46,684 nt of DNA from Ophiocordyceps camponoti-saundersi (nom. inval.) (GCA_003339415.1 PDHQ01000271.1:1-46684), one strand, 5' to 3'; positions 10,729 through 22,504 are shown, numbered from the stretch's first letter. Numbers and translations: made by a program. The notes: generated from the sequence alone by a model not told the origin.

Positions 10729-11421
10729 TATTATTGTTATTTTATTATTACGCTAGTAGCTATAAAAGCTGCTAAAACCTCGACGATATATTAGGTAAAA
10801 AAAACCCTTTTATAAGAGGTAAAACCCCCCGTAGCGCGGTAAAACCGCGGCTAGCTTAAGGCTAGGTAAGATACGTAACGCGTATAAAGGAAGTAGCCGT
10901 TAGCTACGGTAATATTATATAATATAAGGAAAGATAAGGAAAAAAAGATAAGATAAGGAAAGATAAGGAGAGTAGCAATATATATTACTTATATAAGCTA
11001 GTATATACTTTTTTAAGGCCTCGGTATATACCTCTTAACCCTTAAGTATATAGCTATATACCCCTTATATATATAATATATACCTAAGTATATATCTTTT
11101 TATAAAGCCTTCCTAATTATAAAGCTTTCCTAATTAGTAAGTTATTTTTATAAATTAATAACTTAGGGCCTAAGAGTATATAAGAGAGGGGGGGGGTTAC
11201 TTTTACTAGCGTAAGCAGGCTTTTATTAAATCGGTAATTTTAATAAAATTAATTATATAAGTAGTTCTTATAAGTATATATATTATCTATAGCTAACTTA
11301 TGCTGGAAGCAGAATACTTATTAAAAGAGACTACCCCTATAATATATCTTACGCTAATTATATTAGTACGCTTATAAGCTTTAAAAATCTCTACTAAATG
11401 TAATATAGTAAGTATTTAGCT
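10729..11421. mobile_element. 693-bp insert with 16-bp TSD, weakly RIP-mutated
   Basis: This insert interrupts LINE copy 3 and is bounded by AGTTTAAGATTATTAT at 10713-10728 and 11422-11437. Removing it and one repeat restores the LINE sequence exactly. It starts beside an (ATT)n run, which would be the tail of a minus-strand non-LTR element. It keeps several CA and TG dinucleotides (for example TATGCTGGAAGCAGAATAC near 11300), so it has been RIP-mutated less than its host. It is GC-richer near 10780-10900 and has a purine-rich tandem block at 10921-10975. No open frame or RNA polymerase III box was recognised. A SINE-like or 5'-truncated LINE origin is possible. Confidence 0.65.
10921..10975 (+). 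repeat. Purine-rich (GATAAGGA)-type tandem block
   Basis: Imperfect head-to-tail units of the form AAGGAAAGAT / GATAAGGAAA occupy about 55 bp inside the 693-bp insert. All bases on this strand are purines apart from T. Low complexity; no function inferred. Confidence 0.7.
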
Positions 11422-11651
11422 AGTTTAAGATTATTATAATTTAGAGTAAAGCTATATTCTAAGTAAAAAATTTTTATAGTTATAATTAACTTATAGTATA
11501 TTGCCCTTTTTTCCGAAATTACTTTAAGCATAGTTTATTATTCTTATAAAGTAATAAAAGAAGCGGAATTTACTTTAATAAAAGAATAAAAAGTCTATAT
11601 CTATATTATTATAAGCGCGGAATTTATAAAATATATAAAAGTTATTTATAA

Positions 11652-11913
11652 TAATATTAATCTTAAGCGTATAAAGCTAATAGATTACTCTTTTAATAAA
11701 TAAATAATCCTCCCTTACTTATTATATAAATATCTTCTTATATAAGTAAACTTTATATAATATTTTATATTATATAATAGCTTTTATTATATATATAATA
11801 ACCCTTATTATACAAGTATTATAATTACTTATTATTATTATTAAGCGCTTACTAAGGAAGTTATATAATATATTATAAGAAAAACTATAAATATTAAAGT
11901 GTTTTATAATACC
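11652..11913. other. AT-rich flank, nothing recognised
   Basis: This is the sequence between LINE copy 3 and the left end of the hAT element. It contains a short (TTA)n run near 11835 and no recognisable coding trace. It is the presumed target into which the hAT element inserted. Confidence 0.4.
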
Positions 11914-11925
11914 TTATAGCTAAGG

Positions 11926-12100
11926 TTTAAAATTAGTTAGTTTTTAGTTAGTTAAAACTAACTAAAAAAAGTCTAAACTAAAATATATACTTTTTAGTTA
12001 GTTTTTAGTTAGTTATTATAAGGACTTTAGTTAGTCTTTTAATATAGGGACTAACTAACTAAAGATTAAAAACTAAAATAACTAAAGTTTTAGTTACCTT
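11926..12100. repeat. Subterminal TAGTTAGT repeats, hAT left end
   Basis: At least six copies of TTAGTTAGT or its complement ACTAACTAA occur within 170 bp. Clustered short subterminal motifs in both orientations are typical transposase-binding sites of hAT elements. Similar clusters occur at the other end of the element. Confidence 0.65.
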
Positions 12101-12469
12101 ACATAAGCTATTTTAATCTAAGAGAAGAACTACTAGATAGCGACTAATATAATATATAGAAGTTAAGTTTTGTTTTTATTAGATTACTATTAAGCAAGGA
12201 ATAAAATCTTTAATTTAATATATTTAAAAGAGAAATAAAAACTAATAATAATAATGGTAATAATTTATAAAGTAATAATAAGATAAATAGTTAGAATATA
12301 ATATAGCTTTAAAAAGGCCTTAATATAATTTAAATAAGCTTAATTATTAAAAATCTTAAAACTAATAAAATTAATAATATATAAAAAGTTAATATTAATA
12401 AAAAAATATATTATTAGGTAGAAAAATTTATTTAATAATAAGTAAAAAACTAGCTATAATAGAAAACTT

Positions 12470-13985
12470 ATAAGCTTTAATCTTCTTCTTCTAAAGCTTT
12501 ATTTTCCTCTTTTTTAATTTTCTAGAAATTAGTAAGCGTTAAATTCTAGTTTTTTAGTAAGATTAATTACTTTATAGTTTTAGGTTTTAAATTATTCCTA
12601 AATAATATAATAATATTACTAGAAATAGAAAAAATAGCCTCGATTAAGGCTAAAATAGCTAAAATAGCTAAAAATTTTCTACCTAAAATTATTAAAGTAA
12701 GGAAGCGGAAAGAGTTATTTTTCTAATATAAGAGCGGGTTACTTTAAGAAATAATTAGTAAATAAGAAGAAAAATTATAAAAAATATATATAACTATACC
12801 TTAAAAGGTAAATAAGCTTCTAAAAAGTATTATTTTAATTCTTCGTTAGTTTCTATTTTTTTAGATTATAAACTAAAGTTAAACTCTTTTAAGGTAAACG
12901 TTCTAAAACTTCCTAAGTTTATTTCTTTATATTCTATAGTTTTATAGCTAAAAATAATTAATAGAAATTATAAAAAAATATAATCTTACTCATAGATTAA
13001 ATTCCTCTTAAAAAAGATATAAAATATTTTTTTCTATAGCTAAATAGTAATAAAGGAAGCCGTCTTCCTTAAAATAAGTATTTTTATATTATAGGTTTAA
13101 TATAATAGCGAATAAATAAGGTTAGAAAGCTAATAAGTTATTTTTATAAGTTATTTTAAAAAGTACTTCTCTAGCTTTTTTAAGCCCTTTATTATATAGG
13201 TTTTAAAAGTAATAGAATAAGAAGACTAAAAAGTAATTAGTAAGTATTTTAAAAAATAAAAAAAAGAAAAATACCTAGCTTTTTTTAAAGTTAGAAAATT
13301 CTTTATATAATTTAGTAAGCCGATTAAAGATTTAATAAATAAAAAGTAATTCTTCTAAACTTATTATATAAAAGTAGCTTTATAAATAAATAGAAGGAGT
13401 TAAAAAAATATTAAAAATAGCTTTAAAATCTTTTAAAGCTTCCTATTCCTTATTAGTAAGAAATACTTTTTTATACTCTTTATATTCTATTAATTTAGAA
13501 ACTTATTCTAAGGCAGAACGGAATTCTAACGCTCTTTTAAGTATAAGAAACGTAAAATTCTACCTTATAGCGTTATCTATTTAATTTATTAGTAGTTAAA
13601 TAAATAATTAATAAATAAAAAAACTTACTAATAATAACCTTTATTTTTTTAGATTATTTTATATTTCCCTTAAATTTTTACTATTATAAACCCTTTTAAA
13701 AAAGCTGTTTAGGCTTTATATTATACTTAATAATAAGTAAAATATATCGAAGTTAGTTAAAAAGCGCTATAAAAATAAATAATTAGTAAATAATTATAAT
13801 AAGAATAAATAACTTACTATTATACTCTTATAAAGTAGTATTTTTATCTAAAAGTTACTTTTCTAAGTTAGAATTATTTAAAAAAGCTTTAAAAATATCC
13901 TTAGCTATTAAATTAATAATATATACTAGGTAGCGAATTTAGCTAGTAAATTCTTTAGAAAAAAAGTTATTATAAGCTAAGGAAT
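12470..13985 (-). pseudogene. hAT transposase relic, C-terminal part
   Basis: At 12521-12685 the minus strand gives a reading ending AIFSISSNIIILFRNNLKP, then KTIKQLILLKNQNLTLTNF. This matches the hAT C-terminal dimerisation block (ERVFS....I...RN.L.....I..L..LK.W), with the Trp turned into a stop. An acidic/basic tail follows (12470-12520). The upstream part to 13985 keeps long stretches of plausible sequence with TAA/TAG stops, but I could not place the catalytic Asp/Glu residues. Some CA and TG survive here, so RIP was less complete than in the LTR elements. LINE copy 4 separates this part from the N-terminal part. Confidence 0.7.
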
Positions 13986-14023
13986 AAGCTTTTAAAAAGG
14001 TTTTATTATTAATATTTATTATA

Positions 14024-14614
14024 ATTACTTTAAGGCTTTAAATTTAAAGCGGGGTAACTATAAAGTTAGAATAAATTATAAGCTATCGCTTATATCGCTT
14101 AGGAACTTATTTTTTAATAATCTTCTCTAGCGCTTTAGTTATAATTATAGCTTATATTAGAAAAGTTCCGCTCCCCTTAAAGCTATAGAAAAGAGAGGAA
14201 ACCGCAGCTATAATAGCTAAGGAGATATTACTAACTAATAGAGTTAAAGTAAAAAAGGCACTTTCTTAAACCTTTTTAAACTCCGCTACTTATTCGATAA
14301 TTACTTATATAAAAATAAAAGCGTTTCCTAAAATAATCTTATTAATATTTACCTTAGCTTTTAATAAAGTAATAAATATAATAAATTTTTAAGTTTAAGA
14401 TTATTATAATTTAAAGTAAAGCTATATTCCGGGTAAAAAGTTTTTATAATTATAATTAACTTATATAGCGTCGCCTTCCCCCTTAGAGTTACTTTAAGTA
14501 TAGCTAGCTATTATTATAAAGTAATAAAGGGAGCGGAGTCCGCTTATAATATAAGAATAAGAAGTTTATATCTACGTTACTATAAGCGCGGAATTTATAA
14601 AATATATAAAAGTT
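14024..14614 (-). mobile_element. LINE copy 4: 3'-truncated non-LTR element
   Basis: The 5' end (right side) matches copies 1-3 exactly. The left side stops inside ORF1, at the position equivalent to about 6215 of copy 1, leaving about 590 bp. The 12-bp word ATATTTATTATA occurs at 14012-14023 and 14615-14626, and the same word is present at that internal site in copies 1 and 2. The left junction therefore shows microhomology between target and element, consistent with priming inside the RNA rather than at its tail. Confidence 0.7.
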
Positions 14615-14626
14615 ATATTTATTATA

Positions 14627-15490
14627 GCTATTATTAGCTTTTTTATTAAATTTTTTATTTAAATAAAGAAAAACTTTTAAAGTTATTAATATAAATAAAA
14701 TTAAATTAATAGTTATAATTTTAAGTAAAAAATCTTATAAGAAAGCTTAAAAAATTTATTACTTAAAAAGATTTAATTTATATTTTTAACCTTATTATTA
14801 AAGGAGATATTTTTATAAAAAATAAAAATTTTATCCGTATCTTAGTTTACTATATTAAAAAATAACTTAGTAAGAAAAAAAGGGTAAGAAATAGAAAATA
14901 ATTTATAACTAGTGCTATAATAAGCTTACTTACTTAAGAAAAGAATATTATATAAAAGAGACTTTTTTCTTTTTTACTAATTTTTTATATTATTTTTTTC
15001 TTTTTAATTAAGCTTTTAAAATAAATATTAGTATTTTTAGTACTTAGTATAAGATAGTAAATAAAATGTTTATTATCTTTTTTAATAATTAATTTAAAGA
15101 TAGAAAAAAAATATAGCCTTATAAAATATAATATTTTAAATAATATAAGTTTTAAAAGCTTTTAAGATAATATTATTTAATACTTATAATAAATTCTTAA
15201 AATAACTATATTTTTTCTAATAACATTCTTATAATAATTATAAGAAAATAAATAAAATTATAAAAAAGTAATTTTTAGCTATAATAATACTTAATTATTT
15301 CTTTAGATTAATCTTTACTATTATATAATTTACTATAGTTTTTTTTCTTATTAATATTTTTAAAAAATATTTTTTAAAAAAGTATTATTTTTAACCTTTT
15401 ATTAAAATATAAGTAAAATAGCTAAAATTATAAGAAAATACTATTAAGAAGCGCTTTTAATAAGGTGTTTTTTAAAAATATAAAAAAATA
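14627..15490 (-). pseudogene. Upstream part of hAT element (N-terminal region expected)
   Basis: Continues the hAT element beyond LINE copy 4. On the minus strand this should hold the N-terminal part of the transposase, where many hAT proteins carry a BED zinc finger, and the leader. The stretch is very AT-rich with rare surviving CA/TG (for example near 15066 and 15223). I could not identify a BED finger or a defined start, so only its position supports the call. Confidence 0.35.
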
Positions 15491-15494
15491 TTTA

Positions 15495-15577
15495 ACGCTA
15501 GTAACTAATTTTTTAGTCTTTAATTAGTTACTAACTAACTAAAAACTAAAAGTAACTAACTAAAATTAATTATTATA
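15495..15577. repeat. Subterminal repeats, hAT right end (part 1)
   Basis: Repeated TAACTAACTAAA and TTAGTTACT words mirror those at 11926-12100. The sequence is cut at 15577 by Gypsy-1 and resumes at 22510, where further TTTAGTTAGTTAG words follow. Joining the sides regenerates TTATAAGGACTTTAGTTAG, the same word found intact at 12017-12035. Confidence 0.6.
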
Positions 15578-15582
15578 AGGAC
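15578..15582. repeat. TSD of Gypsy-1 (AGGAC; right at 22505-22509)
   Basis: AGGAC flanks both LTR edges exactly. The uninterrupted target word ATAAGGACTTTAG is visible at the other end of the hAT element, which confirms the insertion point. Confidence 0.9.
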
Positions 15583-15832
15583 TATAAAGGATTCGTGCTA
15601 CGCCCGAATAGCTAAGTTACGTAGGGGGTGCTTAGTTAAGTCCGCGCGTATAATAAGCGCGGGGTATATATAAGTATATATAATTAGTTAGCGCCGCGCA
15701 TAAGACGGGCGCGGGCTATATATAAACTATAACTTTAAGTACGTATACCGTATATACCTTAGAACCTCTTAAGTTATTCTATATTAATAAAGTTAGCTTT
15801 TTATAGATATTAAAAAGTATAAGACTTTTATA
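15583..15832 (+). repeat. 5' LTR of Gypsy-1 (250 bp)
   Basis: Starts TATAAAGGATTCG and ends GACTTTTATA, consistent with ancestral TGTA...TACA ends. It is alignable along its whole length with 22255-22504 and with the two minus-strand LTRs of Gypsy-2. It retains a GC-rich block near 15690-15715 with CGCGCG words that RIP does not target. Confidence 0.92.
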
Positions 15833-16049
15833 ATAAAATAATTTTAACTATAAATAACTTTAATATTTAATAAGCTATTATCGCCTAGCTTATAGAGTAA
15901 TAAGCTATTATCGCGAAGCTTTAAAGCCTTATACGCTAATAGTATTAATTTATATAGCTCCTTAAGTAATAGTAGTTATAACCTTATTATAAGCTACTAC
16001 CTTTTAGATTACTATTCGATAATAATAAGAACCTTTTTTTAGTATAGCG

Positions 16050-16800
16050 CTCCCTTATATTTTATAAGCTATAAGCGGACTAAGCTTTTATTAGTACCGC
16101 TTATAACTAATAAGTATTTTTATACTAATATTTTTTTTTTATAATTTAAGCTAAGATAGTTTTATTTTTTAAGTAAAATATTAAATATAAGTATAACCTT
16201 AATTACTTTTTAAGTTACCTTAATATTATATTTACTAACTTATATTAGCGCTAAATAGCTATAATAAAGCTTAAATATTTTATATAAAGCGCTTCCGAGT
16301 CCTTTTCTAATTTCCTTATCTACTTTAAAGCTAAGCTTACTTTAGTAAATAGTGCTAAATAAGCTAATAAGATTAAAGTTATACGCCTTTATTATACCCT
16401 TATATTAGCCTTTTACTAATATTATATAAGGCGTAATATTCCCCTAACTAAGTATATTATTATTATTATTAAGATCCGCGCTATTATTATAAATATTAAG
16501 TTTTTTTACTTTAAAAATAAAAGCCGGACGCCTTTACTTTCCGCTCCTAAGCTATCCTAAGATACCCCGATAATTAATATATATTAAACTAATACCTAGC
16601 CGCGCTTTAATAAATATAATAGCCCCCCCTCTTAAGGCTAAAATAGCCGCGGTAATAAGACCTATTATTAGGTAATTAAGGCTAATAATAATAAGATTAT
16701 AAAATAGCGCGCTAAGGGCTATTACCTCCGCTATAGTAATATTAGCTATTTCTTACGTAAATATAAGCTTAATCCTCTTTTATTAGCTTTTTTAGTCCGC
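16050..16800 (+). pseudogene. Gypsy-1 gag relic with CCHC knuckle
   Basis: A plus-strand frame at 16717-16770 reads GYYLRYSNISYFLRKYKL. Restoring Cys/His at the Tyr positions gives CxxC, four residues, H, four residues, C, the nucleocapsid knuckle of gypsy gag. Upstream (about 16290-16440) an amphipathic segment resembles the capsid region of the family, and a Pro/Ser/Lys-rich linker lies between. The reading crosses frames at least once. The protein would form the particle and bind genomic RNA. There is no ATG. Confidence 0.6.
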
Positions 16801-17399
16801 TTCGTAGATACCGTAAAAAAAAAGGAGAACCCCGCCTTAGATTAAGGAAACGAATCCCCCTTATACTAAGTCTCCTATAAGGGGAGGACTCTTATAGTAA
16901 TATTACTTATAGAATACTAAATAACTATTTTATAGATATTAGTTAAAATATAAACTCGCCTTTTTTTTTCTTTTTATATTTATAAATTTTACTTTTTTCG
17001 TTATTATATAAATAAATAGTAGTTATAATTATTATATTACTATAAGCGAATTTTTTATATAGCGCTACTAACTTAAGCAAATTCCCCTCTCTCGCTTATA
17101 AGTAATTTATATTATTATATAAATATATTACTAATAGCGTATATACTTTAAGCTATATTTATCTATTTATTACTTTATCCGCTTTATAGCTAATATTAAT
17201 AGCTAATAGTTACTTATAATAATATATATAATTTTAAGCTTTACTTAGGACTTAATCTTTAGCTTATTTTAAATAATATATAATAATATCTTACTATATC
17301 TTAATAAGCGGGAAATTATAATTCACTTTATTAGCAGATTAGTTATTTTATACTCCGAATCTTAGTAAGTTACTTACCTTATTATAGCTATCTTTAGCT

Positions 17400-20300
17400 T
17401 TATCTTCGTAGCTTTTATTTACTATAAATCTTAGTAATATATTAATTATTAATTCCTTACTATTAGCTTATAAGATATCTTTTATATTTTATATATTATA
17501 ACCTTTACCTTAATTATAAGCTTTTCCTTACTTTCTAAAATATCGGATTTTATTAACTTATTTAATAAGGAGAAAGCTAGCGTTTTACCCCCTTATTATA
17601 GTAATTATAATTACTATATCTAACTCCGCTAAAAACCTAATAGTTCCTTACCCCTTTTACTTTAAAGCTTACTTTATAATATACCTTATAAGTATCTCCT
17701 TAAAGTTTAGAAATAAATTATTAACTTAATAAATAAAAAATAAATCTACGCTAGCTTATTATCCGCGGCCGCTTTTATCCTATTTATAAAAAAGCTAGGA
17801 GGTAAGTAGCGCTTTTATATTAATTATTACGCTTTAAATAAAGTAATAAAATAAAATTATTATCCTTTTTTACTTATTAAGGAGACGCTTTATAACTTTT
17901 TAGGTACTTATTAGTTTATAAAACTTAATATTTATACCGCTTTTTATAAGCTTTATATTATAAAAAGCGAAGAATATTTTATAGCTTTCTATACTTAGTT
18001 TAGTTTATTTAAATACCTTATCTACCTTTTTAGCCTTATAAGAGCGCCCGCTATATTCTAGCGTTATATTAATATTACCCTTAGCGATTTCTTAGGGGAT
18101 TTTATTATAGCGTATTTAGATAATATCTTTATTTATTTAAGAGGTTCTTATTTTAATTATTAGCGTAAAGTATATATTATACTTTTATATCTTTATTAAG
18201 CTAAGCTTTTCCTTAATTTTAATAAGTATAATTTTATTATTTATAAGGTTAAGTATTTAAGGTTTATAATCTATATTAGTAAAAAAGTATAGCTAGACCT
18301 TATTAAAATTTTTATAATTTTAAAATAAGAGGCGCTAACTTATATCTAAAGTATACGTAATTTTCTTAAATTTACTAACTTTTATCGTAATTTTATACCT
18401 TACTTTTTAAACCTTATAGCCCTCTTAGTTAAGCTTACGAAATATAGTGCGCTTTTCTATTAAATTAATAAGTATTAGCTTACTTTTAATATACTTAAAT
18501 CCGCGTTTATCTTTACTTTTATCCTCGCCTAGTAAGATCTAAACTATAATATTATTATTAAAGCTAACTATTTTAATAAGGCTATTAGTAAGTATTTTTC
18601 CTAATTTAGCTTAAATTATATCCTCTAGCTTATTATATATTATTTTAAGAAACTTTTACTTATAAAATAAAACTATATAATTTATAATAAAAAGCTTCTT
18701 ATTATTATTTTTTACCTTAAAGTATAATTTACTAAGTTATATAAAATTACGTAGCTATTTTCTATTTTTATAAATTATAAGGCCTTAGAGTATTTTACTA
18801 CGCCTAAGGTTATAATAGAATATTAAGCGCGTTAGGCTAAAATACTTACTTTTTTTAACTTCCGCCTTTAGTATTATCCTAGCGCGTAAGCGTCGTAGCT
18901 TAATATACTCTCTTAGTAAGAATAAGATCGCTATAAGATAAAGGAGCGCTTTAGTTAAATTATATAGCCTATATTTATTTATTTTTTTAAGTTATAGCTA
19001 GTTTAATCTAGCTTAGCCTTATCTTAGTTTTTTATAGCTATACTTTTTACCTAAAATACCTTAGCTTCTTTTTATAATAAAACCTTACGAGACTTTTAGT
19101 TAGAGGCTTTTTATACTAATTCCTTTTATTATATAGATTATTAAATAGTTTAGTTAGGCGCTTAGAAGTTTCCGCTAAAGGCGGGTACTTATAAGTAAGT
19201 TATAAACTATTCTATCTTTACTTATAAATAGCTATAATTCTAAGGCTATTTTTAAGTTCCTAAATAGGAACCCCTAACTATTATACTTATTTAATAAACT
19301 TATAATTCCTTTATAGTAGGATACTTTAATAAGAATATTACTTTTATATTTCTTTAATATAAATTTTACTAAAATAATATACTTATAAATATAGTATATT
19401 TTATTTATAACTATTACTATTATAAAGACTACCTTAATTATTAGCGCTATTAAGAGTTATTTTAGCTATTACCTCCTCTTAAATAGTTTTAGATAATTTT
19501 CTTTATAGATTTTATAACTAAGCTACCCGCCGCCTTAGAGTCCTAGCCCTATTTCTTAATAATTATTATAAATTACTAATTAAAATATATTTAGCTTAAA
19601 GCTATAATATTTATAAATACTAAGTAATATATTAAGCGCTTTATCTAATATTAATAGTAATTTTATAGCTTCCCTTATAAGTTAATTTCTAATTATAATT
19701 TTAATTAAATAAGCTATTTTTAGTTTACTTTTTACTATTTTACTAAAATTAATAAGCTATTTTTTATAGTATATTACCTTTAAACTAATAAGGGTATAAA
19801 ATATATAAACTAAGAGGTATAAGCTATTCTTTATTATATAATCTCCTTTTTATAATTTAATTAGCCGCGCTACTTACTTACTTACTAGCTTATTTTAAAT
19901 AATTAGAACTTATTTATAATAGATATTAATCTTAATTACTTATTTTATAGCTTTAATATTATTTTTCTTAACTAGCTAATAAAGGCAGCCGCTCCTATCT
20001 TTTCCCTAAAAGGCTAAGCTATAATATTTACTTATTTCTTTTATAATAGCGTTAAACTAATATAAGCCTTTATCGCTTAAGCTTAGTAATAATAGTAAAA
20101 CTTCTTAAATAAATCTCGCTAACCCGCGGAATAATTTTAAATTAGTAACTTTATATAGCTTAACTTTACTTATATATAGTCTAACTATCTATCTTAAAAG
20201 CTTAATTACCTTAAAGGTAAATATAAGGTAATAGCTATATTAATATTACTTATTATTATTTTTAATATATTACTTAATATTTACCTTATTTTTTATATTA

Positions 20301-20620
20301 ACTTTATTAAGCGTGCTATTAGTAACTTTTTACTATTTTAGTTATTTACTAACTCTTAGCTAAATCCCCTCCTTTATCTTTTTTATAATAACTTATTTTT
20401 TAATAAATATAAAGTTAAGGAAATCTATATTATAAAGAACGCTAAGAGTTAGCGCTTATAAAGCAGAATACCTTATTAACTTATTTTTATAAAATAGAAA
20501 AGTTATATTATTTTAACTTAAAAGTTACTTAATAGCTTTAAACGCTATATAATATTAAACTATTTTAAATTTATATAAGGAGATATATATTTTTATAATA
20601 GCTTAAGGTAAACTTAACTA
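17400..20620 (+). pseudogene. Gypsy-1 pol relic: RT, RNase H, integrase, chromodomain
   Basis: The reverse transcriptase core is clear: IKLNIYTAFYKLYIIKSEEY, then a block ending LIRAPAIFQRYIN, then AYLDNIFIYLRGS at about 18110-18148, matching the family's KLDLxxAYxxI, NAPATFQ and YLDDILIYS; the second Asp reads as Asn. RNase H follows (about 18500-18900). Integrase has a zinc-binding segment (about 19300-19440) and then IDFITKLPAALES near 19500. The chromodomain is at about 20413-20560 (EIYIIKNAKS ... LIFIKQKSYIILTQK), where stops stand for the conserved Trp residues. A chromodomain directs integration to methylated-histone heterochromatin in this clade. All stops are TAA/TAG. Confidence 0.88.
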
Positions 20621-21353
20621 TATACTTATTTAAACGCCTCTTATAGCTAGTTATCTCCTTTAAGTAACTTTCCCCCCTTATCTTATAAATATAATATTAC
20701 CCCTTTACCTCTTATTCTTTTTTATTCTTTATTCGCCTACTCCTTTTTCTTTTTTATATTAGCTTTAAGTTAATATTTACTTTCTTTATCTTCTCCTTAT
20801 AATTTTTTATTATAATTAAGTAACTTAAGAGATTATTATAATATTAGCTATAGCTTAGCGTTAATATTAACTTATAATAAATATATCCCTAAGTAAAAAA
20901 AGGTGTATTTTAAAGCTAGGAGAATATTTAATATAATATTAATAATAAGAATTTTACTTATCCCGCTTTTAAGCTACGCGCGCCGCGCGTAAGCGCTAGC
21001 GTAAACCCGCTTTATTAGTATATAGTAAGGAGGGAGGATAAATATTATATATAAGCGCTAAGTAACTAAAAGCTAAATAATATATATAAGTTAGTAAAAA
21101 TAATATATAATAAAGTAGCGGGTAAGCTTAATATATTATATAAACTAGTTAGTATTATAATTATTTAATAAAAGATATTATTCCTCTCCTTATTCTCCCG
21201 CTTTTATATATTAATATCCGCTTAATAGTTTATAATCTAAGTAGCTTATTTATCTCGCTATTACTTAAAAATTTATCGTTATTATTTTTTTTACCGCTAA
21301 AAGAATATTTTATATTATAAGGTAAAAAAGTTAAGGCTAATAATAAGGGTACT

Positions 21354-21381
21354 TTATTATTATTATTATTATTATTATTAA
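21354..21381. repeat. (TTA)n microsatellite in Gypsy-1
   Basis: About nine TTA units inside the 3' non-coding region. The equivalent in Gypsy-2 (about 23900-23935) is shorter and interrupted, so the array differs between the two copies. Confidence 0.8.
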
Positions 21382-21970
21382 TATTATATTATTATTAAAA
21401 ATATATTATAAGTTAAAGTATATAAAGCGAGTATAGCGATTATATTATTAATAGCGGGGATAAGCGTAAAAAATTATTATTACTTAAGCGTAAAAGGGGT
21501 ATAAAAGTTAGTTACTAAGCGCGGTATAATATAAATAGCGGCTAATATAGCTTATAAATAATTAATATAAGTAAGAAACTCTAGCGTAAGCTAAGCGCGC
21601 TAGCTAAGTATTTTTTTAGCGTAAGGGTAAGTAGGTAAAGTAATAGCTTATCTTTCCTTACTATTATTTATAAGTTACGGATAGCTTATTATAAGCGTGC
21701 GTTTATAATAAAAAGGTACTTTTCCTAAAAGTATTATCTTTACTATTACTTATACGCCTTATAAGCTATTTTATAACCGCGTTAATAGTTAATATTATAG
21801 CTATTATAAAAGTCCTAAATATAAAGAGTATATAAATATTCTATTTTTTATAATATAGCGATATTTTTATTATTTAAATCCCTTTTTATAATATAGCTAC
21901 TTATTATATAAGGCGGTAACTATAGCTAACTAAATAATATATTAAAATAATAATATAATAACTTAATAAA

Positions 21971-22062
21971 TATAAAAAGCTTAAAAAATAATAATAATAA
22001 AAAAAAGAAAAATAAATAATTATAAAAAGCTTAAATAATAATAATAATAAAAAAAAAACTAT
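21971..22062 (+). repeat. 50-bp tandem duplication in Gypsy-1 3' region
   Basis: TATAAAAAGCTTAAA starts at 21971 and again at 22021, followed each time by (ATA)n and an A-rich run. The matching region of Gypsy-2 (about 23230-23320, minus strand) shows a similar duplicated arrangement, so the duplication predates both insertions. Confidence 0.75.
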
Positions 22063-22254
22063 AAGAATATAATAGCGGAGTAATAAAATATAAAGCTTAG
22101 AGAAATATTTACTTAGTAAGGGAAAATAACGTAACTAGCCTAAGGAGAAAAAAAAAAAGGAAGAAAAATTTTCTATATAAGAGGTATTTTAACTTATACC
22201 TTATATATATATATACTATAGCTAGAAATACTCTTTTCCTAAAGCGATAAAGTA

Positions 22255-22504
22255 TATAAGGGATTTAAGCTATACTTAAATAGCTATATTACGTAGGGGG
22301 TGCTTAGTTAAGTCCGCGTATATAATAGGCGCAGGGTATATATAGGTATATATAATTAGTTAGCGCTATATATAGGATAGGCGTAGGCTATATATAAACT
22401 ATAACCTTAAATATATATACTATATATATTTTAAAACCTCTTAAGTTATTTTATATTAATAAAGTTAGCTTCTTATAAATATTAAGGAGTATAGGACCTT
22501 TATA
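22255..22504 (+). repeat. 3' LTR of Gypsy-1 (250 bp)
   Basis: Same length as the 5' LTR and alignable end to end. It ends GGACCTTTATA and is followed at once by the TSD AGGAC. The differences between the LTRs are mainly C/T and G/A, so LTR divergence cannot be used to date this element without removing RIP sites. Confidence 0.92.

Larger units (their letters stand above)
10529..11642 (-). mobile_element. LINE copy 3: 3'-truncated, with nested insert
   Basis: The right end (5' end on the minus strand) matches copies 1 and 2. The left end stops at GCTATAATAGC, which lies inside ORF1 in copy 1 (near 6397), so only about 405 bp of the 5' part is present once the insert is removed. TATTTATAA flanks it at 10520-10528 and 11643-11651. 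Loss of the 3' end rather than the 5' end is unusual for a LINE. A 693-bp insert (10729-11421) splits it. Confidence 0.7.
20621..22254 (+). other. Gypsy-1 3' non-coding region
   Basis: About 1.6 kb between the end of pol and the 3' LTR, with no coding trace recognised. It has pyrimidine-rich sequence at 20700-20810, a GC-rich palindromic word GCGCGCCGCGCG near 20975, a TTA-rich run near 21355 and a 50-bp tandem duplication near 21971. The same region exists in Gypsy-2 (about 23040-24700 on the minus strand), so it belongs to the element and is not a later insert. Confidence 0.6.
15583..22504 (+). mobile_element. Gypsy-1: full-length Ty3/gypsy chromovirus relic
   Basis: A 6,922-bp element with two 250-bp LTRs and a 5-bp TSD. 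Gag, reverse transcriptase, RNase H, integrase and a C-terminal chromodomain appear in Ty3/gypsy order on the plus strand, followed by about 1.6 kb of non-coding 3' sequence. Gypsy-2 is the same family and has the same net length (about 6,914 bp once LARD-B is removed). RIP has put stops throughout, so it is inactive. It inserted into the right end of the hAT element. Confidence 0.92.

Noticed and set aside
12100..15500. Host protein-coding gene with introns in the least RIP-mutated stretch.
   Set aside because: The only recognisable block (12521-12685) is a hAT dimerisation region and the rest has frequent stops and no ATG start.
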